From NCBI RefSeq assembly GCF_000300195.1, contig NZ_AMQH01000004.1, forward strand, positions 156,631-220,630: a stretch of 64,000 nt of DNA, read 5' to 3'. The position numbers and the translations under genes are program-made. The first letter of the stretch is position 1; each line of letters opens with the position of its first letter. Positions 16,735 through 25,233 of the stretch are shown here, piece by piece. This DNA comes from Clostridium tunisiense TJ. Lineage in GTDB: Bacteria; Bacillota; Clostridia; Clostridiales; Clostridiaceae. Under the pieces are notes generated by a model. It saw only the letters and a program-made list of their open reading frames with translations, searched no databases and had not been told where the DNA came from.

Positions 16735-17172
16735 ATGATATACAAAGTCTTTGGAGAAAAGGTGCGAGAATATAGAAAGAAAAAAGATTTAACAACATTA
16801 GAATTATCTGATCAATTAAACATTTCTTCAGGATTATTAAATAACATCGAGAATGGGAAGTCGGATTCTTTTCAGCTTGAACTATTAAATAAAATGGTAC
16901 AAGTTTTAAATATTCCACTAAATGAAGTACCTATATTTTATGATTATAATGGTGAGTTAACAGTAGTTCAAAATGATGATAATCTATGTATTAAGGCTAA
17001 TCTAAGCAATATAAAAAGTAAGGAATCTTTCCAAAACTTCTTAGAAGAATTTATTAAGATGTATATAGAATTTTTACCTAGGGTGAAAGATGAAAAAGAA
17101 TTTAATAAGTTAATGTTAAATCAAATAAAGCTAAATATAGAAACTTGCTTTAAAGTGAAGCAAATAAAGTAA
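16735..17172 (+). CDS. XRE-family transcriptional regulator
   Basis: A 145-residue protein with an N-terminal HTH_3 (Cro/CI-type) domain at about residues 5-62: GEKVREYRKKKDLTTLELSD then ISSGLLNNIENGKSDSFQLE. The C-terminal part is helical and may mediate dimerisation. It begins at ATG 16735 behind a strong GGAGGGGTGAT site within reach of the palindrome at 16704-16721. It lies between gajB and the recombinase module, so it may repress either the recombinases or defence genes. A terminator follows. Confidence 0.88.
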   Translation: MIYKVFGEKVREYRKKKDLTTLELSDQLNISSGLLNNIENGKSDSFQLELLNKMVQVLNIPLNEVPIFYDYNGELTVVQNDDNLCIKANLSNIKSKESFQNFLEEFIKMYIEFLPRVKDEKEFNKLMLNQIKLNIETCFKVKQIK

Positions 17173-17175
17173 TTA

Positions 17176-17204
17176 AGATCTAGTTTTACTAGGTCTTTTT
17201 TTTA
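17176..17204 (+). terminator. Rho-independent terminator of the XRE gene
   Basis: AAGATCTAGT pairs with ACTAGGTCTT around a short loop, then a run of T. Confidence 0.85.
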
Positions 17205-17290
17205 TTGCTCATTATTCATTAATATGAATTCATTTTCATGAATAATATTATTTCTTTTGCACATGCTATTATCACAAGGCGGTGTTAAAA

Positions 17291-17827
17291 GTGAGTAAAC
17301 CTATCAATAAATACCTATCTTTTGATATTACCCTTCACAAAACCTTATCTGAGTTCAATCAACTGCCTAGTGGTCAAGTCACATCTCTTGATAATTTACT
17401 AAGTATCTTACATGATAATTGGTTATCACTAGGCTACAACTCCAAAAAAGAAGAAGATATTTATAAAATGAGGGCAGTTACCACTTTAATTAAGTATTAT
17501 TACAACCCTAAAGATAAAGGAGAAGAAAACATACTAATTGATAAATTTATAAAGGCAAGGGAGGATAAGAATATATATTTTGCTAAGATTGATAAACTTC
17601 ACTTTTTAGATGAAGACACATTAGAAGTAATAGATTACAAGTCAGGTTGGCACATTCCCCCTAAATCACACATTTATAATTCCAATAAAGTTTACCAAAC
17701 TCTTTTCTGCATATATTCAAAGTTTGGATGTTTCCCACAACAATATAGTTTTTATTATCTTCGGCACAACTTTAAATACACTATGACTATTAATGAAATA
17801 TTTCTTAAAAGAAATTTTAAAACTTAA
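17291..17827 (+). CDS. PD-(D/E)XK nuclease (RecB/Cas4-like), short N-terminus
   Basis: A 178-residue protein with the RecB-type PD-(D/E)XK core: an H in the DITLHKTLSEF helix, then IDKLHFLDEDTLEVIDYKSG (D...E-x-x-D-Y-K, catalytic D, D, K) and a following Q in YQTLFCIYSKFG. It lacks the usual first 30-40 residues (the F-S-x-S-x-L-x-x-F-x-x-C-P segment) found in Cas4/AddB-like members, so it may be a trimmed copy. GTG 17291 follows AAGGCGGTG. The C-terminal cysteine cluster of Cas4 is absent. Its role beside the recombinases is unknown. Confidence 0.65.
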   Translation: MSKPINKYLSFDITLHKTLSEFNQLPSGQVTSLDNLLSILHDNWLSLGYNSKKEEDIYKMRAVTTLIKYYYNPKDKGEENILIDKFIKAREDKNIYFAKIDKLHFLDEDTLEVIDYKSGWHIPPKSHIYNSNKVYQTLFCIYSKFGCFPQQYSFYYLRHNFKYTMTINEIFLKRNFKT

Positions 17828-17864
17828 TGACTTTTTATAACAACATAATTAAGGAGGATTAAAC

Positions 17865-18026
17865 ATGAAGCAAGAAATAGAGGTTATTTTTAAGGATAAG
17901 ATTGATTTTCGTAATAGGTTTATGAAGTTCATAATAGATTTATTAGTGGAAAGCAATTATTTATTAGGTGAGGAATGTGGAGAGGATTCCAACAGAACAG
18001 GAGTTAATAAAGCAAATGATAAATGA
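17865..18026 (+). CDS. Small ORF leading the tandem recombinase operon
   Basis: A 53-codon ORF with a very strong AAGGAGG site before its ATG. It begins MKQEIEVIFKDKIDFRNRFM and its end overlaps the start of the first recombinase (17968) by 59 bases in another frame. The overlap implies translational coupling, a layout seen ahead of paired serine recombinases. Function unknown; a small accessory or directionality protein is possible. Confidence 0.6.
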   Translation: MKQEIEVIFKDKIDFRNRFMKFIIDLLVESNYLLGEECGEDSNRTGVNKANDK

Positions 18027-19485
18027 TCCTTACACTTATACTGCAATATATGCAAGACAGTCTAGTGCAAAACAAAGTGAGTCTTTAGAAACTCAAGTAG
18101 CACTTGGTAAAAACTATGCCTTTGAGAAAAATCTCTTAGTGTATAAAGTTTATGAGGAAGCTATATCTGCTACTAAAAATAAGATTAATCAACGTGAAAA
18201 GCTTCATAACTTACTTGAAGATGCTAAGGCTGGATATTTTAAGTATGTTATTGTTTATAGAAGAGATAGATTAGCAAGAATTTTTGAGGATTATTTAGAA
18301 ATTAAAAACGCACTAGTAAAGTATGGTGTTACTATATTGTTTACAAATGATGTTAAAACTAAGGTAGATAATTCCCCATTATCTAGTTTTGTTGATAATA
18401 TACTTATGGCAGTTGCTGAACTAGAACCCACTTATATTAGGGATAGAGTGAACAATGGAAAAAGAATGAAGAAAGAAGCTGGGGAATATGGTCAGAAACC
18501 ACCATATGGATTAATGGTTTCTGAGAATGTAATTATAGAAGACAAAAGATTTGCAAAGGGATATAAAGCTGTACCTAGAGAAAAGAATGATATTGAACTT
18601 ATATTTAAAACATTTCTAAGAGAGGATATACAATCTTTTAATGACTTACATGAGGCTTTAAAAGATGTAAAATTTAATGACATAAAAAATAAATCAGAAA
18701 TTGAAAAGATTTTGAAGAGGCCCATATATGCAAAACGTGCTTTATTTGATACTGAAAACTATTCGTATAATGGATTTAATATAGTTGAAAAAGAAACAGG
18801 AGAAGAACTTCCAGTATCATTGGATTACTTTTACAAATGTGAAAATGTAGAAGGGATTATTGAAGAGGAGACATGGTTAAAAGCTGCTGAAAAGATGGCG
18901 ACGATAGGAGACGAAAAAAGTATTCGAGTATACAATCCATTTAAAAGATTACTGTTAGAAAAAGTGTACTGTAAGAAGTGTAACAATAGAATGGAGCTTA
19001 AAGGAGATTATTATAAATGTAGCACATGTAACAATTCTATGAATTACAAAAGAGTTAATGCTGCAGCAAAAGAAAACTTATTAGTAATAAAGCTAAGAAA
19101 TATTAACAATGAAATAAAGAAGAAAGCACAAGAGAAAATAAAAGATGAGATTAAAGAAAACAAGGCAAATCTAATTAAGAATATAAATCTGCAAAGGGAA
19201 AAGGTAGAAAAGTTTTTAGAGTATCCTAATGATAAGGATTTAAGAATAGAAATAGAGAGTCTATCTAATGAAGAAGTAATTATTAGTGAAAAACTTAGAG
19301 AGCTAGAGTCTAGATATAAATCTTTAATGGAGTTGAGTGAATCTAAAATTACTAACTTGATAAAGTATAAATTGGAAGTTTCAGAATCAAATTACACCAC
19401 ATTAAAAGATGTAATTGATTGCTTCGTTGAAAAAGTGGAGGTAGATAAATTTTATGGAAAGACATGTACAGTTAGACTATTGTAG
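17968..19485 (+). CDS. Large serine recombinase 1 of tandem pair
   Basis: A 505-residue serine recombinase. The resolvase domain (about 24-175) has catalytic Ser32 in IYARQSSAKQSESLETQ, VIVYRRDRLAR and AELEPTYIRDR. A recombinase domain follows, then a zinc ribbon (VYCKKCNNRMELKGDYYKCS) and a C-terminal coiled coil. GTG at 17968 is the likely start; GTG 17977 is an alternative. It overlaps recombinase 2 by 32 bases. Tandem recombinases of this sort act together, as CcrA/CcrB do in SCC elements, but I cannot assign a family. Confidence 0.9.
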   Translation: MRNVERIPTEQELIKQMINDPYTYTAIYARQSSAKQSESLETQVALGKNYAFEKNLLVYKVYEEAISATKNKINQREKLHNLLEDAKAGYFKYVIVYRRDRLARIFEDYLEIKNALVKYGVTILFTNDVKTKVDNSPLSSFVDNILMAVAELEPTYIRDRVNNGKRMKKEAGEYGQKPPYGLMVSENVIIEDKRFAKGYKAVPREKNDIELIFKTFLREDIQSFNDLHEALKDVKFNDIKNKSEIEKILKRPIYAKRALFDTENYSYNGFNIVEKETGEELPVSLDYFYKCENVEGIIEEETWLKAAEKMATIGDEKSIRVYNPFKRLLLEKVYCKKCNNRMELKGDYYKCSTCNNSMNYKRVNAAAKENLLVIKLRNINNEIKKKAQEKIKDEIKENKANLIKNINLQREKVEKFLEYPNDKDLRIEIESLSNEEVIISEKLRELESRYKSLMELSESKITNLIKYKLEVSESNYTTLKDVIDCFVEKVEVDKFYGKTCTVRLL

Positions 19486-21079
19486 TGAAAATATTGCAGC
19501 GATTTATGCAAGGGTGTCCACAAGGAAACAGGAGAGAGATGGATTTTCAATAGAAAATCAGATAAAAGAAGCTATGAGCTTTGCACAAGATAAATTTATT
19601 ATTGAAGATAGATTGATTTTTGAGGAAAACTCTTCAGCATCTAAGTATTATAATAAAGAATTAAAATATGATTCAGAAGAGGAAAACTTTCATAACAGAC
19701 CAGAACTTCGAAGACTTATAATATCTGCACAGAATGGTATGTTCAAACATCTTCTTGTTTATTCAAGAGATAGATTATCTAGGGTTACAGAGGAAGCTCT
19801 TTTAATTCAAGCCATATTTAAGAAATATGGAGTAGAAATTCATTACACTAAAAAGGGTGAAACTTTAAATACAGGTAATGAAAATATAAATAGATTCTTA
19901 CATTTAATACTCTCATCAGTAGCAGAACTTGAAAGCTCTATATTGGCAACAAGAGTAAAAGAAGGGAATAAATCTTGTGTAGAAAAAGGGGTATGGGCTG
20001 GTGGAAGGATACCATTAGGTTATGTTAGCGAAAGTGCTCGTATAAAACAAGGAAAGGTAAATTCTATATTAATTAAGTCAGATTTTGAAAGAAAGGCTGT
20101 TGAGGATATATTTGAGTTATATCAAATGGGATTAGGCTATAAAAGAATAGCAGACGCTATGAATAATAGGCATCATTATTCAAGATGGACTAAAAGTAGA
20201 ATTGAAGCAGTTATTAAAAATGAAACTTATACAGGCTGTATCACTTGGAATAGACGTGGAGGTAAGAGAAATCCAATAAAACATAAAGATGTATTTAAGG
20301 GTAAGCATAATGCAGATATTGAGATAATAGAAAAAGATGATTGGGACAAAACTGTGAAATATAGAAAGGTAAGAGAAGATAGTTCAGATCCATACATTCA
20401 CTTTACTCCATTTATTCTTAAAGATAAGCTCTACTGTGATGAATGCAAAGAGGTGATGATTCCTAAAAATCCAGGAGCTAAAAAGACTTCTGTTTATTGT
20501 TGCAATAACAAAAATCATCACCAAAGCAAGGGCAATCATAGGATACCTAAGGAGCTGGTTGAAAATGAATTTCTAAATTTTATAGAAGAACTTACTTCTA
20601 TGAAATTACAGAGTGCTAATAACCTCTACAAACAATATGAATTTAGTTTTCAAGAGAAGAAAGAGTCTTACAAGGCATATTTACAAGCATTAAATGAAAA
20701 AGTTAGTGAGTTAGAGAGTAAAAATAATATAATTGAGGAACTCATGAAAAGTGAAGAAAGTAGTAGCGTGAAAAGAGCACTTAAAAATCAAAGCATTTAT
20801 AATAAAAACATACTAGTGAGGTATGATAATATAAAGAAAGAGTATGAAGATTTGATTGAAGAAGAGCCAATTAAATTTGAAGACTTTCATAAAGAAGTAA
20901 ATAAATTTCTAGAAATAATATTTTCTAATGAAAAAAATGAGAAGGAAATTGAAGCTGAAGAAATAAGTAAATTGAAACTTTCGAAAAGAAACTTTGTAAT
21001 TAATTTTATTGATAAATTATATGTCTCATATGATAAGAACACCAGTTATATAAAAATAACAAAAATACAATTTATATAA
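19454..21079 (+). CDS. Large serine recombinase 2 of tandem pair
   Basis: A 541-residue serine recombinase with catalytic Ser22 in IYARVSTRKQERDGFSIENQ, then HLLVYSRDRLSRVTEEA and SVAELESSILATRV. The recombinase domain contains GRIPLGYVSE and a Cys-rich ribbon (LYCDECKEVM ... YCCNNKNHH). A long coiled coil follows. Its ATG lies inside the 3' end of recombinase 1 (32-base overlap), so the two are made together. The terminator at 21079 and the long palindrome at 21149-21204 lie directly downstream. Confidence 0.92.
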   Translation: MERHVQLDYCSENIAAIYARVSTRKQERDGFSIENQIKEAMSFAQDKFIIEDRLIFEENSSASKYYNKELKYDSEEENFHNRPELRRLIISAQNGMFKHLLVYSRDRLSRVTEEALLIQAIFKKYGVEIHYTKKGETLNTGNENINRFLHLILSSVAELESSILATRVKEGNKSCVEKGVWAGGRIPLGYVSESARIKQGKVNSILIKSDFERKAVEDIFELYQMGLGYKRIADAMNNRHHYSRWTKSRIEAVIKNETYTGCITWNRRGGKRNPIKHKDVFKGKHNADIEIIEKDDWDKTVKYRKVREDSSDPYIHFTPFILKDKLYCDECKEVMIPKNPGAKKTSVYCCNNKNHHQSKGNHRIPKELVENEFLNFIEELTSMKLQSANNLYKQYEFSFQEKKESYKAYLQALNEKVSELESKNNIIEELMKSEESSSVKRALKNQSIYNKNILVRYDNIKKEYEDLIEEEPIKFEDFHKEVNKFLEIIFSNEKNEKEIEAEEISKLKLSKRNFVINFIDKLYVSYDKNTSYIKITKIQFI

Positions 21080-21113
21080 ACATATAGCCTTAAATTTAGG
21101 TTATATGTTTTTG
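21079..21113 (+). terminator. Terminator of the tandem recombinase operon
   Basis: ACATATA-CCT pairs with AGG-TATATGT around a TAAATTT loop, followed by TTTTTG. It starts at the recombinase 2 stop codon. Confidence 0.75.
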
Positions 21114-21148
21114 CTATATTATTAAGAGTATTTGAATATAGATTTATT

Positions 21149-21204
21149 AGTGGTAGGCTAACCCTCTGTTTCGGTATACCGAAACGGAGGGTTAACCTAC
21201 CACT
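21149..21204. repeat. 56-bp near-perfect palindrome, GC-rich
   Basis: Two 28-base arms centred between 21176 and 21177 pair with one mismatch (21158/21195) and one G-T pair (21167/21186). The arms read AGTGGTAGG...AACCCTC...GTTTCGGTA to the centre TATA. It is much richer in GC than its surroundings, has no T tail, and lies between the tandem recombinases and the 21232 ORF. A recombinase attachment site, operator or cruciform-forming signal are the main options. Confidence 0.9.
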
Positions 21205-21231
21205 GCATTCATATGTTAATGGGGTGGAAAA

Positions 21232-21783
21232 ATGGCTATTACTCAAAAAGAAATTGATATGGAAGAAATAAAAAAAGGTATATTAAAAGAAGTATTAAAA
21301 AAGTTAGTGGAAGAAAATTATACTCCAGAGGTGATTTTGGAAGTTATAGGAAGGAGAGCCTTATTAAATTGTACCTCTAAAAATATTCTGAATAAAATTA
21401 AAGAGTTAACTGAATTCCATTGGGATGAAGGTGAAAAAGTATGGTATACATATGATGGAAAGCTTATTGATTATAAGAGTAACTTAACACAAAAAAATAC
21501 CAAAGAAATAGATGAGAAGGAAGTGGCAAAAGAAAGGATCTATGTTGGAAGCAATTTAAAATCAATAATTAAAGACTCCTCATTACAAAGAATAAATTTA
21601 ATAGAATTAGAGGTGGCTGTAGATGAAAAAGTTAATACAATTGAAAATAAGAAGCCTGAAGAGATTGACAATAATATAAAAACAATAATGAAAGATATAA
21701 AAAGTTTAGATAGTAATATAAAACAAATAGCTAGAAACTTTAATAGGCTTATAAATTGTTTGGTTGAAGAAATAAATAAATAG
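21232..21783 (+). CDS. Hypothetical coiled-coil protein
   Basis: A 183-residue protein I do not recognise. The N-terminal 55 residues look like a helical bundle (EEIKKGILKEVLKKLVEENY), the middle has WDEGEKVWYTYDG, and the last 60 residues form a charged coiled coil (DNNIKTIMKDIKSLDSNIKQ). No membrane segment. ATG 21232 follows GGGGTGG. It begins 28 bases after the large palindrome, which may control it. An accessory protein of the recombinase module is possible. Confidence 0.6.
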   Translation: MAITQKEIDMEEIKKGILKEVLKKLVEENYTPEVILEVIGRRALLNCTSKNILNKIKELTEFHWDEGEKVWYTYDGKLIDYKSNLTQKNTKEIDEKEVAKERIYVGSNLKSIIKDSSLQRINLIELEVAVDEKVNTIENKKPEEIDNNIKTIMKDIKSLDSNIKQIARNFNRLINCLVEEINK

Positions 21784-21884
21784 CTGACAAATGCTATGTA
21801 TAATTATAGGTTAAATGTATATATGTGGTATAATGCTGTTAATTGATATTTTATTGTTCAAGCTAATACTTATTATTATATATT

Positions 21885-22379
21885 ATGGTTAAGGGGGAAT
21901 GGATATTGGGAAATATGTTGCAAGAGATATTAGGTGATTTTGATTGTTCAGTTCTTAATTATTCTAATAATAAAATACATGTAGACCACTTTCTTAGTGA
22001 AGAAAGATATGGAGATTTTTTAAAAGGCATTAATTGTAGAGCTGGTCAAGGGCTATTTGATATTGATGAGAAACTTGAGTTGAATAAACTAAATAATAAT
22101 GCATTAGTTATTATCCAAAAAGATGGTGTTGAGACTGCAAGGTATAAGTTCATGCCAATTTTTAAAGCAACTATGGAATATAAAGATATAGATATTAGTG
22201 GTAAAAAAATTAATAAGTCATTAACCTTCACAATAAGAAAAAGTATATTTGGTGGAAATGTTAACTTATTAATTGAGGATTCTTCCTTGGATTTTTATAA
22301 TGTTGAGGCAGTAAAGTCATACATAAATGAAAAATTTGGCTCTAGTAAGTTAACAGAATGGAGTATTTATAATGGATAA
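21885..22379 (+). CDS. Hypothetical protein upstream of DnaQ-BRCT exonuclease
   Basis: An unrecognised protein of up to 164 residues, soluble and mixed alpha/beta, without known motifs. The start is unsettled: ATG 21885 has no RBS, while TTG 21906 has AAGGGGG about nine bases before it (157 residues). It overlaps the exonuclease gene by eight bases, so the two are translated together and probably act together. It may be a regulator, inhibitor or targeting partner of the exonuclease. Confidence 0.65.
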   Translation: MVKGEWILGNMLQEILGDFDCSVLNYSNNKIHVDHFLSEERYGDFLKGINCRAGQGLFDIDEKLELNKLNNNALVIIQKDGVETARYKFMPIFKATMEYKDIDISGKKINKSLTFTIRKSIFGGNVNLLIEDSSLDFYNVEAVKSYINEKFGSSKLTEWSIYNG

Positions 22380-23190
22380 GATGATTTTAATTGATTTAGA
22401 AACACAAGACTTTTCTGTTCATTCTGGAATATATGAAGTAGCTTGTTTGGTAGTTGAAGATTATGAAATTGTAGATCAGCTTTATTTAGGCAATGAAATA
22501 CAAAATTATAAGGGTGAGAAACGTTATGGATTTGGATTTTATGACATAAGTGAAGATGAGAAATATATTAATTTATTCAAGAATTTTTTGAAAAAATACC
22601 CTTATCCTATAGTTGCACATAATTGTCCCTTTGATAAAAAGTTTTTAGTCCATTATGAATGGATACCAGAAGATTATCCAACTTATTGTTCAATGAGAGC
22701 TATAAGAATGGAAGATAATACACTTGGAAGTTATGCTCTGCAAAACTTAGTTAATCATTATAAGGTTTCTGCTGAAGTTCAACATACTGCAATGTCTGAT
22801 ATAAAAAATGTGTATGAAATTTTAAGAATAGTAAGACCTCAAACTTGGTTAACAGTTGGGGCAAAGTTTAAAAATAAAAATTATCCTAATCATATAAAAG
22901 CTAGAGCATTAGAGAATATTGACTTAGACATTGAAACAACAGATATACTTCATGACGAAGTTGTATGTTTTACTGGGAAAAGTGATTATCCAAGAAATAC
23001 AATGCAAGAAATTGCAATTAAAAATGGAGCAGAAATATCTAATAATATAACTTCTAAAACAACTATGTTAGTTGTGGGATTAGATGCTGGGAGTAAATTA
23101 GATAAAGCTCAACAAAAAGACATTTCAATCATATCAGACGAAGAATTTATGAATATTTTAAATTTAAAAAATAAAAATATAGGTGCATAG
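22372..23190 (+). CDS. DnaQ-like 3'-5' exonuclease with BRCT domain
   Basis: A 272-residue two-domain protein. Residues 1-160 form a DEDDh exonuclease: ILIDLETQDFSVHSGIYEV (D-x-E), YPIVAHNCPFDKKFL (D), and HTAMSDIKNVYEI (H...D). After a linker, residues 198-265 form a BRCT domain (DEVVCFTGKSDYPRNTMQEI then GAEISNNITSKTTMLVVG). This order is seen in free-standing Gram-positive exonucleases and some phage and defence proteins. It should degrade or proofread DNA 3' ends. It is coupled to the small ORF upstream within a defence-bearing element. Confidence 0.85.
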   Translation: MDKMILIDLETQDFSVHSGIYEVACLVVEDYEIVDQLYLGNEIQNYKGEKRYGFGFYDISEDEKYINLFKNFLKKYPYPIVAHNCPFDKKFLVHYEWIPEDYPTYCSMRAIRMEDNTLGSYALQNLVNHYKVSAEVQHTAMSDIKNVYEILRIVRPQTWLTVGAKFKNKNYPNHIKARALENIDLDIETTDILHDEVVCFTGKSDYPRNTMQEIAIKNGAEISNNITSKTTMLVVGLDAGSKLDKAQQKDISIISDEEFMNILNLKNKNIGA

Positions 23191-23293
23191 GCAATTAAAT
23201 AGCACTATATTTATCAAGTACTTTTTTCAGGATATATACACTAGAATTTGTATCGTTTTAGTAAATTATTGCGAATTAAATGGAGGATGTTAT

Positions 23294-23854
23294 ATGGCAC
23301 AATTTTATTTAGTTAGACATGGACAACCGGATTATAGCCCATGTGATGAAAGAGGATATATAGGACATGGCAAAGATTTGGCGCCTTTATCAAAAGAAGG
23401 TATAGCACAAGCATTGACAACAGCAATAGACCCGAGATTAAAAAGTGCAGATATTATTGTATCTTCCCCATATACAAGGGCTTTACAGACTGCTGCAATT
23501 ATTTCTCAAAAGACAAATATTGATATAACAGTAGAGATGGACTTACATGAATGGATGCCTGATTTAACCTTTCAATATCGTGTATTTGAAGAATGTTTAG
23601 ACTTAACAAAAGATTTTAATAATCATAAAGGTATCTATCCTAACGGAGAGATAAGACGATGGGAAGACTTAAATTCATTAAGAAGTAGAGTTAAAAAGGT
23701 TGCTGATAAGTACGCAAATTATAATAAAGTGATAATGGTATGCCATGAAATGGTTATAAGAACATTGACATATGCAGAAAGAATTGCCCCTGGTGAAATA
23801 ATTGAGTGTCATTATGAAATAGGAAAAAGTGATGAACTTTATTCTTTCGCATAA
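23294..23854 (+). CDS. Histidine phosphatase family protein
   Basis: A 186-residue phosphoglycerate-mutase-like phosphatase. The catalytic histidine lies in YLVRHGQPDY (His9), followed by SSPYTRALQTA and the second histidine in MVCHEMVIRTL. ATG 23294 follows GGAGGATG; the longer frame from 23183 lacks an RBS. Substrates of small members include sugar phosphates, nucleotides and phosphoproteins and cannot be chosen here. It is monocistronic, closed by the terminator at 23894. Confidence 0.88.
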   Translation: MAQFYLVRHGQPDYSPCDERGYIGHGKDLAPLSKEGIAQALTTAIDPRLKSADIIVSSPYTRALQTAAIISQKTNIDITVEMDLHEWMPDLTFQYRVFEECLDLTKDFNNHKGIYPNGEIRRWEDLNSLRSRVKKVADKYANYNKVIMVCHEMVIRTLTYAERIAPGEIIECHYEIGKSDELYSFA

Positions 23855-23893
23855 TAAACAAGAATTAATTCACAACTTTCTTAAAATGTGACC

Positions 23894-23927
23894 AAAGAGT
23901 GATGTCTTATCACTCTTTTTATTTTGC
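23894..23927 (+). terminator. Rho-independent terminator of the phosphatase gene
   Basis: AAAGAGTGAT pairs with ATCACTCTTT, followed by a T-rich tail. Confidence 0.9.
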
Positions 23928-24039
23928 TCAAAATCTTAATATTTTATTATAGTAAAGCATAAATTTAAAATTATTAAATTGAGAACACTACATTTATAAT
24001 AACTAACTAAGAATTATAATTTAGGAAGGAGTAAATAAA

Positions 24040-24756
24040 ATGAGAAGAAAACTAACATTGCTTACTTTTTTAATAGTGGCTTTATTTGCGATAACTTACA
24101 AGAATCACTTTATAGAAAATTTTATAAATGAGTCTAAAAGTATAGTTACTACAGCTCAAGTTTCAAGTTCAATCCATATCAATAACAAGAATGAGGAATA
24201 TGAAGTTCAAGATTCGAGAATAATACTGAAAAAAGTTTATAAGAATATACGTGAATTAAAGGCAGATGCAGATATAATTATTGAAGGTAGGGTTATTAAT
24301 GCAAAATCTGAAATGTATGATGAAAATATACCAATTACATACACTGAAGTAGAAATCTATGATGTGTTTAAGACTGGTAGTAATGATGTATTGAAAGGCA
24401 GTAAGGTATGTATTATAGATGAGGGGGGAATTATTCCAAAGGAGATTCTTATTAAAGAATATAAAAATAAATTTCCAGATAAGTTTTTTGACCCTAAAGA
24501 ATTCAAAGATGTAAAATCCACAAATGATGGAATACCACCTATGGAAATGGGAGAACATTTTATAGTTTTTGCTCAAAGATTTCAAGGGAAATCTAGCAAA
24601 GATAATTGTTACATAGTTTTAGGATCATATCAAGGAAAGTTTAAAATAGAGGAGGATAAAGTAACACATCAAGTCCCTATGTTACTAGAGGAAAAATTTG
24701 AGGATAAGGTTAAAACTAAAGAAGAATTAATTAATTTAATAAATACAATAAAGTAA
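24040..24756 (+). CDS. Secreted or membrane-anchored hypothetical protein
   Basis: A 238-residue protein with an N-terminal hydrophobic segment (LTLLTFLIVALFAITY) preceded by basic residues, so it is exported or anchored. The rest is a beta-rich extracellular domain with ELKADADIIIEGRVI and EVEIYDVFKTGSNDVLKGSK, a pattern seen in small surface proteins of Gram-positives. No enzyme motif. The last 30 codons and the terminator are duplicated outside the element at 11125-11252. GGAAGGAG precedes the ATG. Confidence 0.75.
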   Translation: MRRKLTLLTFLIVALFAITYKNHFIENFINESKSIVTTAQVSSSIHINNKNEEYEVQDSRIILKKVYKNIRELKADADIIIEGRVINAKSEMYDENIPITYTEVEIYDVFKTGSNDVLKGSKVCIIDEGGIIPKEILIKEYKNKFPDKFFDPKEFKDVKSTNDGIPPMEMGEHFIVFAQRFQGKSSKDNCYIVLGSYQGKFKIEEDKVTHQVPMLLEEKFEDKVKTKEELINLINTIK

Positions 24757-24784
24757 ACCAAGGTTAGCAGCCTTGGTTTTGTTT
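24757..24784 (+). terminator. Rho-independent terminator
   Basis: AACCAAGG/CCTTGGTT stem with T-rich tail directly after the stop codon; duplicated at 11226. Confidence 0.85.
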
Positions 24785-24868
24785 GTAGTGGATTTTTATA
24801 GGTTTAAATTCTTAATTTTGCATATACTATTTTCACCATTTATTAAAATTACATTTAAATTTGCCTAT

Positions 24869-25039
24869 TTAAATAGACTTATTCCTTTTAAGAGCATCGC
24901 CTAACAGTTTTAACCCATCCTTATTAAGCATATCCTTTAAAATCTTATAAAAATTTTCTACCTTAATTTCCTCATACTTTTTCATTCCTTCTTCTGTTTC
25001 GGGATGATTTACCTTAACCTTTATATTTGTTTTAGTCAT
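24869..25039 (-). CDS. Small charged protein divergent from the integrase
   Basis: A 56-residue minus-strand ORF: MTKTNIKVKVNHPETEEGMK, then an amphipathic helix (YEEIKVENFYKILKDML) and a KR-rich end. GTGGAGC lies seven bases before the ATG. Placed divergently next to the integrase, where small accessory or excision genes are often found. No signal or zinc motif. Function unknown. Confidence 0.6.
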   Translation of the reverse strand: MTKTNIKVKVNHPETEEGMKKYEEIKVENFYKILKDMLNKDGLKLLGDALKRNKSI

Positions 25040-25233
25040 GGTTGCTCCACATTAAAATTGCTTCTATTAATACATTATTACCCCTATTTTAAATTATTCC
25101 TATTTTAAACCCATATTTAATCAAGTCTCAGTGCTTAATTTCATAAACTTAAAGTAAGTAGATTTTATGCTCATGTAGAAATTAATTTTCGATATGATGA
25201 AGTCTTTATTTTCACATGGTTATGGAGGTGTCT

